64,000 nt of DNA, taken from the NCBI RefSeq assembly GCF_031157355.1, contig NZ_JAVIFT010000001.1, positions 124,001 to 188,000 on the forward strand. The letters are read 5' to 3'. Source of the DNA: Hyphomicrobium sp. LHD-15. GTDB taxonomy: Bacteria; Pseudomonadota; Alphaproteobacteria; Rhizobiales; Hyphomicrobiaceae. Position numbers and translations under genes: made by a program. The notes under the pieces are model-generated. The model did not search any database. It was not told where the DNA came from and worked only from the letters and a program-made list of their open reading frames with translations. Of this stretch, positions 56,330 to 64,000 are shown in pieces (the stretch's first letter is position 1; each line of letters starts with the position of its first letter).

Positions 56330-56602
56330 TTAACCTTTCGCCTTGAGTAGGGTGAGCTTGATCGGCGTGGTCGCGCGCATCCGTCCGAAAATGGTCATCA
56401 GCGTGCCGATCAAGGTGCCCACGGTCTGGATCGTGTCGACCACCTGATTGCCCGCGTCCTGGACAAGCTCGCCCGAGACTTCGACCCCAGTCACCGGGGC
56501 GAGCGCGGGGACAACGGTCGAAAGGATGGTCACTAGGGTACCCCAGATGGTGATCGAATGGCCCCACCATTTTCCGGTGGTCGCGGTTGTCGTCGAAGTC
56601 AT
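56330..56602 (-). CDS. holin-like protein, internal in-frame start
   Basis: A 90-residue in-frame sub-gene at the 3' end of the chimeric frame. Its ATG at 56602 has an ideal AAGGAG about 9 bases upstream, so it can be translated alone. The product has a polar N-terminus with W-W-G, a hydrophobic segment (I-T-I-W-G-T-L-V-T-I-L-S-T-V-V-P-A-L), and a second near V-G-T-L-I-G-T-L-M-T-I-F, the build of small phage or GTA holins. It follows the muramidase part, as in lysis cassettes. The assignment is by pattern only. Confidence 0.55.
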   Translation of the reverse strand: MTSTTTATTGKWWGHSITIWGTLVTILSTVVPALAPVTGVEVSGELVQDAGNQVVDTIQTVGTLIGTLMTIFGRMRATTPIKLTLLKAKG

Positions 56603-58033
56603 GTCGGTTTCTCCTTCGGTTGGGGACGAGGACTGCTTGGTTTCGGTTTCGAGGGTGCGTGCAAGTGTCAGAGTTGCATCGACGCGGCGGAGCCAGCCCC
56701 GCCCGAAGCGCCAGAAGTGCGGAAGCGCGCGGTAGCGCCGTTCGCGGAGCGCGGCGTAGGTGGCGAGCGCGTTCAGACGTGACGCCGCCGCGACGGCCGC
56801 TCTGGTTTCGGGGCCGATCTCGCCGTCGATCGCGGCACCAACCGTTTCCTGCAGAAAGCGGATCGCCGTGCCGACGCCATGGTTCACCGCGGCATCGAAA
56901 TGCATCACCGCAAGAGCGGGCGGCAGCTCGGCGCAGTGGGCCGTGTCCCAGTAGCGCCGCCGGTAAATCTCCCGCACTGTCACGGGATCGATGGCTTTGA
57001 GATCGCGGATCAGGCTTTGCCGGTTTGCTGCCGTGAGCGTTACCTTCCGCCACGCCGCAAACACGCCGAGGGTGATGCCCTGATTGGTAGGCCCCCCAGG
57101 ATCGAGAGCATCGTTGCTGAACCCTCCCTCCATTTCGAGGACGTGTTCGAGCGCTCTGTCAAAGATCGCTGTTGGCGAAGGCGATGCGGGCTGCGTGTTG
57201 GAACTCGGCCAGCGCAGGCCGAGTAGGCGGGCTTTCGCATAGCGAGCCACCGAAACGGCATTGCCCTGGTTGCCGCCCAGCAGCACAATGGAGTCTTCCG
57301 TTTCGCCAAGCCAGAATCCGACATGCCCTTCAGCGGGATTGGTGCCGCGCGAGAAAACCGCGATGGCGCCAATGCGCGGCTCTGCTATCGCCTCGCCCCA
57401 TTTGAGATAGGAGCGCGCCATCAGCGACCGCGTGGCGCGAAGGCCGGCGCGTTCGAGGCAGGCCCCGCAGAACGCGTCACACCAGGCGCAATCGAACTGC
57501 GGCCCGCGCAGGCTGTCGGGATCCTCGGCCGAGAACATCTGCGCGATCGCCCCGTTCGGCCACACCAACTGCTGCTTCGAAACTTCGAGCACGGGTCGCT
57601 CGCCCTCGTCGTGGATGGCGAGCAGGCCCGACACGCCATCGATCATCACGCGGCGCACGTCGGCCAGCGTTTCGCCGACGAGTGCGATGCGGCGGGCCGG
57701 CACATCGCCGAGGGGCGCAATGCCGAGCGCTTTGGCGCGTATCCATTCCGCACCGCTGCGCGTCTTGCCCGCGCCGCGCCCGCCGAGGATCAGCCAGACG
57801 CGCCAGGCGTCGCCGTTCGCCGTTGTTTGCGGCGGAAGCTGATCGTCGCGTGCCCAGAGCTGCCAATCGGACAGAACGAAGCGCAGCGTTTCGTCATCCA
57901 GACTTGCGAGAGCCTCGCTCAAGCGCCCCGCTGCCGCCGAGGCGTTCAAGGCGTTCCGCAATCTCGCGGCGCATGCGCTCCGCATCGGCTCCAGCGGCGC
58001 TCGCGGCATAGGAGGCGCCTCCATCCTGGTCAA
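56330..58033 (-). CDS. chimeric phage/GTA remnant: terminase N-terminus, TIGR02594 domain, GH108 muramidase, holin-like tail in one frame
   Basis: One 567-residue open frame with four unrelated parts. Residues about 40-186 match the N-terminal ATPase of RcGTA-type large terminases (Walker A G-G-R-G-A-G-K-T; F-S-A-E-D-P-D-S-L-R-G-P-Q-F). The terminase stops abruptly at A-W-C-D. Residues about 183-276 are a TIGR02594-type lysis domain (W-C-D-A-F, R-S-Y-L-K-W-G, G-H-V-G-F, L-L-G-G-N-Q). Residues about 290-460 are a GH108 muramidase with its peptidoglycan-binding tail (M-E-G-G-F, D-P-G-G-P-T-N-Q-G-I-T). Residues 478-567 are hydrophobic and holin-like, with their own start. The ATG overlaps the preceding small-terminase-like gene by 140 bases, so the real start may be internal. 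The terminase part cannot package DNA. Confidence 0.75.
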   Translation of the reverse strand: MTRMEAPPMPRAPLEPMRSACAARLRNALNASAAAGRLSEALASLDDETLRFVLSDWQLWARDDQLPPQTTANGDAWRVWLILGGRGAGKTRSGAEWIRAKALGIAPLGDVPARRIALVGETLADVRRVMIDGVSGLLAIHDEGERPVLEVSKQQLVWPNGAIAQMFSAEDPDSLRGPQFDCAWCDAFCGACLERAGLRATRSLMARSYLKWGEAIAEPRIGAIAVFSRGTNPAEGHVGFWLGETEDSIVLLGGNQGNAVSVARYAKARLLGLRWPSSNTQPASPSPTAIFDRALEHVLEMEGGFSNDALDPGGPTNQGITLGVFAAWRKVTLTAANRQSLIRDLKAIDPVTVREIYRRRYWDTAHCAELPPALAVMHFDAAVNHGVGTAIRFLQETVGAAIDGEIGPETRAAVAAASRLNALATYAALRERRYRALPHFWRFGRGWLRRVDATLTLARTLETETKQSSSPTEGETDMTSTTTATTGKWWGHSITIWGTLVTILSTVVPALAPVTGVEVSGELVQDAGNQVVDTIQTVGTLIGTLMTIFGRMRATTPIKLTLLKAKG

Positions 58034-58520
58034 GCTCAGCGACGGCCTCCGTGACCTTCTCGAAATTGTTGATCAGGGTGGCGAGGGCACGGCTTTCGCG
58101 CTCCTCGTCCTGGGCCGAACGGGGATCTCCGCTCGCCATTCTCTTCTCCATGTGCTCGAGCTTCAGACTGATGGCGCGATAGAGCCGGCCGACGATGGAC
58201 TTCCTCGCGTCGCGCGTCGGCAGGCGATCCCGACGACGTTGCGTGGTCGTGGCTTCAACGCCGGCGGGCTCCTGCCGGGACCGATCCCGATCCGATACCG
58301 GCTTAGGGTCTTGCCGCTTGGATCCTGATTTCTTCACCTTTGACTTGCGACCCTGCTGCGAGCGCTGCCGCTGCTCGCGACCTGCCCACCCCTCGCGTTT
58401 TGCTCTCGCTCCGATCGCAAGCGGTGTCAGACCGAACCGAACGGCGATTTCCTTGAGCGGCACCGCGGCGTCGGCGTAAGCCGCTCGGACGGCCGCCCAC
58501 GTCTCGTCGTCGACCTGCAT
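57894..58520 (-). CDS. small-terminase/GTA gp1-like DNA-binding protein
   Basis: A 208-residue protein with an N-terminal helix-turn-helix (about residues 8-40; V-P-L-K-E-I-A-V-R-F-G-L-T-P-L-A-I-G-A-R-A-K-R-E-G-W), a basic Arg/Lys-rich middle and a helical C-terminal part. This build and its place directly before a terminase-like gene match the first gene of RcGTA-type clusters. The start 58520 opens the helix-turn-helix; the frame extends to 58688, but that part resembles no domain. It may still bind DNA, but without a full terminase the packaging role is lost. Confidence 0.65.
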   Translation of the reverse strand: MQVDDETWAAVRAAYADAAVPLKEIAVRFGLTPLAIGARAKREGWAGREQRQRSQQGRKSKVKKSGSKRQDPKPVSDRDRSRQEPAGVEATTTQRRRDRLPTRDARKSIVGRLYRAISLKLEHMEKRMASGDPRSAQDEERESRALATLINNFEKVTEAVAELDQDGGASYAASAAGADAERMRREIAERLERLGGSGALERGSRKSG

Positions 58521-59045
58521 GTCGCCGCCACGCCGTTCGGTTTCTAAGATTTCGGAAGATCTATGCTTCAGGCAGATCTGCGGGGCCGCTTCGGCACGCG
58601 CAACGAGCATTCGCGGCAAAACCGGGGGCGTTTCCGTGTCTGGTGAAACGAAAACGGCCCGAGAGCCAATCGACACTCTTCGAGCCATACAGAAATACTA
58701 CACATCCACCGTTGCGGTGTCAAACAGTTATTTGATATTTTTTACAATTATTCCACGAACACTCGCATGAATACTTATCTTGCAAAACACTCGAATGTAT
58801 ATCCGCACCCTTCGCCGGGGATAACTTTCTCCGCTCCGACAGGCCTGCGCCCTTCTCAACTGCCGACAAGTGCGGCCAAGCGCTTCCGGCGCGCGCATAA
58901 ATAACCATAATGCGGTGGTGATTTGAGTCTGCGACGGCTGGAGACTGGGGACAGCACTCCACGCCGCGTTTTCGGCTGTTTCGGCCGTTCTCACATCGAG
59001 CCGAGGCGCCCTCCTATCGTGGCGTCTTCACGCGGAGCGAGCACG
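58521..59045. other. AT-rich divergent region between the GTA remnant and the PBP1A gene
   Basis: This 525-base gap shows no supported gene. Bases about 58685-58810 are markedly AT-rich for this chromosome (for example TTATTTGATATTTTTTACAA at 58727), which may mark foreign DNA next to the remnant or the promoters of the two divergent genes. No att-like direct repeat was found by eye. Confidence 0.35.
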
Positions 59046-61382
59046 TTGAGCGACTGGTTCTTCAAACGCGGACGTCGCGAGGGCGTCGATTGGATGGCGC
59101 TCGACTCGCGCCTCGATTCCTCGCTTTCCGAGTTCTGGTCGCGCTGCAAGGATCTGTGGGACGCCGGCTCGAGCTTTTTCGCGCGCTTCAAGCTCACCGG
59201 CTGGCGGCGCCTCCTGAGCGAAGCGGGCTCCGAGTGCTTCACGCTCGCGGCCGGCGGCTTCTTCGTTCTCTATGCACTCGCGCTGCCCGCGTTTCTCGAA
59301 TTCGATGAAGGCCGCTTCCTCACCGGCAAATACAGCGTGAAGTTCCTCGATGCCGGCGGCAACGAACTCGGCCAGCGCGGCATCCTGCACAACGACGCGG
59401 TGCCGCTCGAAGAAATTCCGGATGCCGTCATCAAGGCGACGCTCGCGACCGAAGATCGCCGCTTCTTCGAGCACTTCGGCGTCGACATTCTCGGCACCGC
59501 GCGCGCGCTCATGGAGAACCTGCGCGCGAACAACGTCGTGCAGGGCGGCTCCTCGCTCACGCAGCAGCTCGCGAAGAACCTGTTCCTGTCGTCGGAGCGG
59601 TCGATCGACCGCAAGATCAAGGAGGCGTTCCTCGCCTTCCTGCTGGAAACGCGCTTCACGAAGCGCGAGATCCTGAAACTCTATCTTGACCGCGCCTATC
59701 TCGGCGGCGGCGCGTTCGGCGTCGAGGCCGCGTCTCAATTCTACTTCGGCAAGTCGGTTCGCGAGGTCAATCTCGCAGAAGCGGCTTTGATGGCCGGTCT
59801 CTACAAAGCGCCCACGAGCTACGCGCCGCATATCAATCTGCCGGCCTCGCGCGCCCGCACGAATGAAGTGCTGCAGAACCTCGTCGAGGCGGGGTTCTAC
59901 ACGCCGGCGCAGGTGCACGAAGCGCGTCTCCACCCGGCGCAGATCGTCGAAACGCGCGCCACGACCAGCCCTGACTGGTTCCTGGATTGGGCCTTCGAGG
60001 AAGTGCAGCGGCTTGCCGAGGGCAAGAACCAATACGTGCTCACCGCGCGCACGACCGTAGACCTCACCATGCAGAAGCAGGCCGATGAAGCGCTCATCAC
60101 TTTCCTCAAGCAGCGCGGGCGCGGACTGCGTATGAACTCCGGCGCGCTTGTCGCCATGGAAACCGACGGCGCGGTACGAGCGATGGTCGGCGGCCCCGAC
60201 TACGGCGAAAGCCAGTTCAACCGCGCCACGCACGCGCGCCGCCAGCCCGGATCCTCGTTCAAGATCTACGTCTACGCGGCGGCGCTGGAAAACGGCTACA
60301 AGCCCAACCAGCTGGTGCGCGACTCCTCACCCACGTGCGGCCGCTGGCATCCGCAGAACTACGGCGGAAGCCATGGCAGCGGCGGGCGCATGCCGATGTG
60401 GATGGCGCTTGCGAAATCGCTCAACACCGTCGCTGTGCAGCTTTCGCTCGCGGTCGGACGCGAGAAGGTGATCGAACTCACGCAGCGCCTTGGCATCACC
60501 GGCATCCGCAAATCCTGCTCGATGGCACTCGGCGACTACGGCATCACGCCGCTCGAGCACGTCGGCGGCATGGCGACGTTCGCCAACGGCGGCAAGAGCT
60601 CACGGCCCTACGGCATCCTAGATATCGTCAATTCGCGCGGCGAACTCGTCTACAGCCGCGAGCGCGACGAGCCGGAACCCGCTCAGGTCATTTCCGAGGA
60701 AGTCGCTGCCGGCATGAACCAGATGATGCAGAAGGTGGTCACGGACGGCACCGCGCAGAAGGCCGCGCTCGATTTCACAAACGTCATCGGCAAGACGGGA
60801 ACGAGTACCGGCCCCAAGGATGTCTGGTTCGTCGGCGCGACCGGCAAGTACGTCGCGGGCGTCTGGCTCGGCAACGACGACAACCGGCCGATGGCCAGCG
60901 GCAACACCGGCGGCCAGCTCGCGGCACCTCTCTGGCACTCCTTCATGTCGGTCGCGCATCGCGACATGAACATCCCGACGCTGCCGGGCCTGCCGCCGCA
61001 TCCGGTGCAGGTGGCGGAGATGCAGCGTATCGCCGAACTCAAGCGTACCAATCCGGCGGCTGCGGCCGCAGAGCTCGGTGTCGCCAAAGCGATTTCGCCG
61101 ACGATGTCGACTTCCGCGCGCGACGCCTTGAAGCGCATCACGACGGCTCTGCGCAAAGCGGCCGGCGTTGCCGAGCCGCCACCCGGCGCTCCGCCCGCAA
61201 GCCCCACCCCGATCAACGGCCAGCCCGCCGATCCCGCCCGCCCCGAACCGCGCGGCAATCGCGCTGACGCACGGCCAGATAGCTTTCAAGGTTTCAGCCG
61301 CTCCGCTCAAAACTCAGCCGTGAGCCCTTCGTCCCTCGCCGCCCGCTCCAACGACACTCCTGCTCCTCGCACCACACCTTGA
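59046..61382 (+). CDS. mrcA: penicillin-binding protein 1A (class A)
   Basis: A bifunctional peptidoglycan synthase of about 778 residues. After a cytoplasmic N-terminus and one membrane helix come the glycosyltransferase domain (A-T-E-D-R-R-F-F-E-H-F-G, Q-G-G-S-S-L-T-Q-Q-L-A-K-N) and the transpeptidase domain: S-S-F-K with the catalytic Ser codon at 60252, S-L-N, and K-T-G-T near 60792. It ends in a Pro/Ala/Arg-rich tail. The TTG at 59046 is preferred, since L-S-D-W-F-F-K-R matches how homologues begin and CGGAGCGA lies upstream. A longer frame reaches 58923. Confidence 0.9.
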   Translation: MSDWFFKRGRREGVDWMALDSRLDSSLSEFWSRCKDLWDAGSSFFARFKLTGWRRLLSEAGSECFTLAAGGFFVLYALALPAFLEFDEGRFLTGKYSVKFLDAGGNELGQRGILHNDAVPLEEIPDAVIKATLATEDRRFFEHFGVDILGTARALMENLRANNVVQGGSSLTQQLAKNLFLSSERSIDRKIKEAFLAFLLETRFTKREILKLYLDRAYLGGGAFGVEAASQFYFGKSVREVNLAEAALMAGLYKAPTSYAPHINLPASRARTNEVLQNLVEAGFYTPAQVHEARLHPAQIVETRATTSPDWFLDWAFEEVQRLAEGKNQYVLTARTTVDLTMQKQADEALITFLKQRGRGLRMNSGALVAMETDGAVRAMVGGPDYGESQFNRATHARRQPGSSFKIYVYAAALENGYKPNQLVRDSSPTCGRWHPQNYGGSHGSGGRMPMWMALAKSLNTVAVQLSLAVGREKVIELTQRLGITGIRKSCSMALGDYGITPLEHVGGMATFANGGKSSRPYGILDIVNSRGELVYSRERDEPEPAQVISEEVAAGMNQMMQKVVTDGTAQKAALDFTNVIGKTGTSTGPKDVWFVGATGKYVAGVWLGNDDNRPMASGNTGGQLAAPLWHSFMSVAHRDMNIPTLPGLPPHPVQVAEMQRIAELKRTNPAAAAAELGVAKAISPTMSTSARDALKRITTALRKAAGVAEPPPGAPPASPTPINGQPADPARPEPRGNRADARPDSFQGFSRSAQNSAVSPSSLAARSNDTPAPRTTP

Positions 61383-61400
61383 TCGCCATAGTTTAGGTCC

Positions 61401-62069
61401 ATGACAGCCCTCAGCGCGCTTCGCTCCCTGACCTCCCTGAACTTCATGAGCTTCACGCTGCACAGGCTCAAGAAGCGCCTGGCGCTGCTCGTGGCAATCA
61501 TGACCGACTGGGCGCTCTTCATCGGCATCGTGCTGATCCTCGGGCTCGGATCCTCCTGGTACATGGTGGAGCGCGGATCGCGCCTCACGACGACGACGGT
61601 CGGGCCATGGGTGTTATGGACGGCAGCCGGGCGGACCGATGCCGATCCCTACACGCGCGCACACGAGGCGCGTCTTGGAACCCTGTCGCTCAGCACCGAG
61701 GTGTCGCAGACCTACATCGCGCGGGTCGACAGCGAGGGGCGCGCGCTCCACTCCTCGTGCGACTACGTCATCGGGGGCAACGAGATCCCCGGTTTCTGGT
61801 GGAGCCTCACGATATTCGATGCGGACGGCCGGCTCATTCCCAACACGCTCGGACGCTATGGCTTCACGAGCGACACGATGGCGCTCAATCCGAACGGGAC
61901 GTTCGTCGCGACGCTGTCGCGCGATGCCTTCCCGGGGAACTGGCTGCCGATCGGCGGCGCGGGACGGCTTGCGATCGCGTTCACGGTCGTCGATCTGGAC
62001 ACGCGCTCGATCGCGCAGGACGACGACGTCGAGAAGCTGATCCCGACTATCACGCGCCAGGGGTGCTAG
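61401..62069 (+). CDS. DUF1214 domain protein
   Basis: A 222-residue membrane-anchored protein: one or two helices (about residues 28-55), then a DUF1214 domain with W-T-A-A-G-R-T-D-A-D-P-Y-T-R-A-H, F-W-W-S-L-T-I-F-D and L-I-P-N-T-L-G-R-Y-G. DUF1214 and DUF1254 usually occur together; here they are two separate adjacent genes 4 bases apart. Function unknown. Confidence 0.85.
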   Translation: MTALSALRSLTSLNFMSFTLHRLKKRLALLVAIMTDWALFIGIVLILGLGSSWYMVERGSRLTTTTVGPWVLWTAAGRTDADPYTRAHEARLGTLSLSTEVSQTYIARVDSEGRALHSSCDYVIGGNEIPGFWWSLTIFDADGRLIPNTLGRYGFTSDTMALNPNGTFVATLSRDAFPGNWLPIGGAGRLAIAFTVVDLDTRSIAQDDDVEKLIPTITRQGC

Positions 62070-62073
62070 CCGC

Positions 62074-62664
62074 ATGATCAAGACGCTCTGGGCGCGCATC
62101 ACATCGATCAATGTTCCGCTGGTGGCTGCCGCGCTGTTCGCCAGCGCAATCCTGCATATCCTCGCGACGCTGGCGACGCCGCTGCTTACGCCGACGTCCG
62201 GCTATGGGCGTCTCGCCGGCGATCTTCCCCAAAACTCCATGCAAATTCTCGCGCCGGTGACGCCTGACGCGCAGCCTTTGCCGTTCCTGGCGCCGGATGC
62301 GCGTTACGCGATCTGCCGCTTCGATACGACAAACGGCGTCGTGGATTTGTCGGCGGTGCTTCCGGAGCCAGGCTGGGCTCTCTCTCTCTTCTCGCCGTCA
62401 GGCGACAACTTCTTCAACTCCGTCGCCGGCCCCGGACGGCGGCCCGAGGTGTCGCTTCTGCTCGTCCCAGGTGAGGATGCCTGGCGGACCGGCGGCCAGA
62501 TCAATACCAATGTCGCGGCCATTCGCGACTCGACGCTGTCGATCACAGCAAACGAAGGGATCGCCGTCATTCGGGCGCCAGACAGAGGCGAAGCTTATCG
62601 CGCCCGCGCGATGGCCGACCTCAAACGGGCGCGCTGCCAATACCGGCGCTCACGCGCATCCTAG
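62074..62664 (+). CDS. DUF1254-type membrane protein
   Basis: A 196-residue protein with one N-terminal membrane helix (about residues 13-35) and a DUF1254-like soluble part: D-A-R-Y-A-I-C-R-F-D, W-A-L-S-L-F-S-P-S-G-D-N-F-F and N-E-G-I-A-V-I-R-A-P. It is the partner of the DUF1214 gene directly upstream. Its TAG stop shares bases with the TAG of the convergent small gene at 62661 (CTAG read on both strands). Function unknown. Confidence 0.75.
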   Translation: MIKTLWARITSINVPLVAAALFASAILHILATLATPLLTPTSGYGRLAGDLPQNSMQILAPVTPDAQPLPFLAPDARYAICRFDTTNGVVDLSAVLPEPGWALSLFSPSGDNFFNSVAGPGRRPEVSLLLVPGEDAWRTGGQINTNVAAIRDSTLSITANEGIAVIRAPDRGEAYRARAMADLKRARCQYRRSRAS

Positions 62665-62858
62665 TCATCCAACTCGAGCTGATCGCGCCGACGTGTCCGG
62701 CGGCTGCGCTGTGACTCTTGCGGCGCGGGCTCTTCGCTCCAGCGCTCGTAGCGCACACCAGGAAAAAGAACGATATCGGCGGTGCTGTTCGCAGCCGCTT
62801 GCTCATTCAAAGGTCGAAAACGAAACGCAGACTTGCGGAATTCAAGAATACTGGCCAT
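62661..62858 (-). CDS. small conserved protein with FPGVRYERW motif
   Basis: A 65-residue, basic, soluble protein. The ATG at 62858 has AGGGGAG upstream; the longer frame to 62978 is not needed. The core A-D-I-V-L-F-P-G-V-R-Y-E-R-W, preceded by M-A-S-I-L-E-F-R, matches a small protein that I recall in several Rhizobiales genomes next to DUF1254-type genes, always unnamed. The C-terminus is Arg/Asp-rich. It is convergent with the DUF1254 gene. Confidence 0.6.
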   Translation of the reverse strand: MASILEFRKSAFRFRPLNEQAAANSTADIVLFPGVRYERWSEEPAPQESQRSRRTRRRDQLELDD

Positions 62859-63064
62859 CGCGTGTGCTCCCCTCACGCTTCGCTTCGCCGTCTTTGCTTC
62901 CCCGCCTGTGGCTTCGGTTCGTGGCTTTTTCCAGTCATCGGTGCGCGCTGGACGCCACGCATTCCTTTGCTCCAACACCCACGAATTCGCTGCTGCTTTG
63001 GTTAACGGAAGGTTAATTCAGATTCTCACGCGGTCGACTAGCGGCGGAGCGTGGCTTCGCGGCC

Positions 63065-63412
63065 TCACGAGTCGGACAACCAGCCTTCGAGTCCATGCGC
63101 GCCGTCGCGCGCTTCCACTTCGACGATCCAGAGATCAGGGTCGGTGCGCGCTTCGCGCTCGAGATAGAGATCGACCTCGGCATCCGGCCGCGTCTCGCCC
63201 TTGAAGTGGCCGACCCAACGCCGATCGGTTTCCAAGCCCGAAAGGCTCGCCGGCGCCGGACCAAACAACAGCGAGGTGCCGTCAAGGCGATTGATGCGGA
63301 TGTAAATGGCGCCGGCATCGTCGTCGCCGTGGCGCACGATGTAAGCTTGGTGGCCGCCGCTCGCCGAACGGCGGACGTAAGCCTTCACCCAGATTTCGGA
63401 TTTGAGGCGCAT
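63065..63412 (-). CDS. DUF1491 family protein
   Basis: A 115-residue protein with the DUF1491 pattern: M-R-L-K-S-E-I-W-V-K-A-Y-V-R-R, G-A-I-Y-I-R-I-N-R-L-D-G, L-F-G-P-A-P and D-P-D-L-W-I-V-E-V-E at the C-terminal side. Small cytoplasmic protein, function unknown. It follows the peptidoglycan-binding gene on the same strand, 50 bases apart. No strong ribosome binding site is seen. Confidence 0.85.
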   Translation of the reverse strand: MRLKSEIWVKAYVRRSASGGHQAYIVRHGDDDAGAIYIRINRLDGTSLLFGPAPASLSGLETDRRWVGHFKGETRPDAEVDLYLEREARTDPDLWIVEVEARDGAHGLEGWLSDS

Positions 63413-63427
63413 CGCTTCGATCTAGAT

Positions 63428-63459
63428 GTTTCGGGGAGCGTGTGCACACCCCTCGAAAC
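63428..63459 (-). other. stem-loop between DUF1491 and the peptidoglycan-binding gene
   Basis: GTTTCG (63428-63433) and CGAAAC (63454-63459) are complementary, with further partial pairing inside. It lies in the 50-base gap between the two minus-strand genes and has no T-run. It may stabilise or partly end the upstream transcript. Confidence 0.3.
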
Positions 63460-63462
63460 GCC

Positions 63463-63999
63463 TTACTGCGTGCTGGTGCGCAGAGAGTCGCCCGCAAGGG
63501 TCGCCAGTTTTGCGAGCAGCTCGCCGGATATGCGGCCCGTCTCGCTGAGCTTTCGGTCTCGTTCGAATTTCCGGATCGCACGTCTGGTCGCGTCGTTCAA
63601 GCGTCCATCGGGGAGCGTCGAAATATAGCCGAGCTGCCGGAAGGCGCGCTGGACCGCGCGGATCACCGCTTCGGCTTCCGCACCCGGGGGCGTGCGAGCC
63701 CCCTCGGCAGCCGGCTGGATCTGGGCGGACCCCAAAATGATGTGCTGTAGCAACGCCTGGCGCGGCTCCGCCGTCAGCGGCAGGCCCGCGTCGCTCTCGT
63801 AGGCCATGATGGCGCCGCGTGTCACGAGACCGGTGACACCATCCACCGCACCCGCCTCGTACCCCTTGGCTTTCAACTCACGCTGGATCGCTTTCGTGAG
63901 GTCCGATCGATCGGCAGTCTCCGGGATCGGCTTGACGGCCCCTGTCTCCAACGGCGGCACGACGGCAGATCGTTCACCCGGCCCCGGAATGGAGGCCTG
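63463..63999 (-). CDS. peptidoglycan-binding domain protein, partial at right edge
   Basis: The frame is open through the right edge, so the N-terminus is outside the window; the first start codon inside is a GTG at 63960. Two PG_binding_1-type repeats are visible: A-I-Q-R-E-L-K-A-K-G-Y with V-D-G-V-T-G, and A-V-Q-R-A-F-R-Q-L-G-Y with P-D-G-R-L-N-D-A-T-R. A signal or membrane segment, if present, lies beyond the edge. It probably acts at the cell wall. Confidence 0.75.
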   Translation of the reverse strand, partial: QASIPGPGERSAVVPPLETGAVKPIPETADRSDLTKAIQRELKAKGYEAGAVDGVTGLVTRGAIMAYESDAGLPLTAEPRQALLQHIILGSAQIQPAAEGARTPPGAEAEAVIRAVQRAFRQLGYISTLPDGRLNDATRRAIRKFERDRKLSETGRISGELLAKLATLAGDSLRTSTQ

Positions 64000-64000
64000 C

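Noticed and set aside
58728-58994. Two overlapping short minus-strand frames in the AT-rich region
   Set aside because: No ribosome binding site, no motif, and their products look random.

Overview
The window is a chromosomal segment of a GC-rich alphaproteobacterium. Gene families and order point to Hyphomicrobiales (Rhizobiales), perhaps near Hyphomicrobium; this is inferred from memory of the families, not from a search. Pointers are a GcrA-type domain, a FeuP/FeuQ-like two-component pair, the block ccmIEFH / degP / response regulator / histidine kinase / glnE, a BTLCP-type peptidase, DUF1491, DUF3126, PAS_5, and remnants of an RcGTA-like gene transfer agent. I found no rRNA, tRNA, CRISPR array or insertion sequence.

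Layout. 1-7.8 kb: small envelope and hypothetical genes (DUF3592, a DCC thiol-disulfide protein, two related small secreted proteins, an SDR oxidoreductase, an RlpA-like protein without the usual active-site residues, a DUF6481 protein, a stand-alone GcrA C-terminal domain, DUF2252). 7.9-14.1 kb: thrS with a membrane-anchored gene behind it, a divergent pair of secreted proteins sharing a motif, and a membrane protein joining a degenerate cyclase domain to TPRs. 14.2-18.4 kb: yidD and a NifU-like scaffold, divergent from hisI across two identical palindromes; then a patatin, a CBS-pair protein and a rhomboid protease. 18.6-26.7 kb: PAS_5, double PilZ, BTLCP peptidase, gamma carbonic anhydrase, DUF3126, cysE, an enoyl-CoA hydratase, a 27-residue membrane protein, two small membrane proteins and an outer-membrane barrel.

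26.7-33.2 kb: a tightly packed methionine-cycle operon on the minus strand, in transcription order sahR-like regulator, metF, metH N-terminal half, a SAM methyltransferase, metH C-terminal half. A near-palindrome covers its predicted promoter. 33.3-38.9 kb: a membrane protein, an MlaC-like protein, pepN and a HisKA protein with a degenerate ATPase domain. 39-40.8 kb: an ECF sigma factor, putative anti-sigma factor and metal-sensor operon. 40.9-56.2 kb: glnE, two two-component systems, degP, the cytochrome c maturation genes ccmIEFH, a 17-kDa-antigen-type lipoprotein, and an inserted secreted trypsin-like protease.

56.3-58.5 kb holds the most unusual object: a gene-transfer-agent or prophage remnant. 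A small-terminase-like gene is followed by one open frame that joins the N-terminal part of a large terminase to a TIGR02594-type lysis domain, a GH108 muramidase and a holin-like segment. It looks like an internal deletion that removed the head and tail genes but kept the frame. 59-64 kb: a class A penicillin-binding protein (mrcA/PBP1A), a DUF1214/DUF1254 pair, a small conserved protein, DUF1491 and a peptidoglycan-binding protein that runs off the right edge.

Many starts were moved from the longest open frame to an internal codon with a Shine-Dalgarno sequence; each entry says so. One coordinate, the start near position 850, carries an uncertainty of one base.
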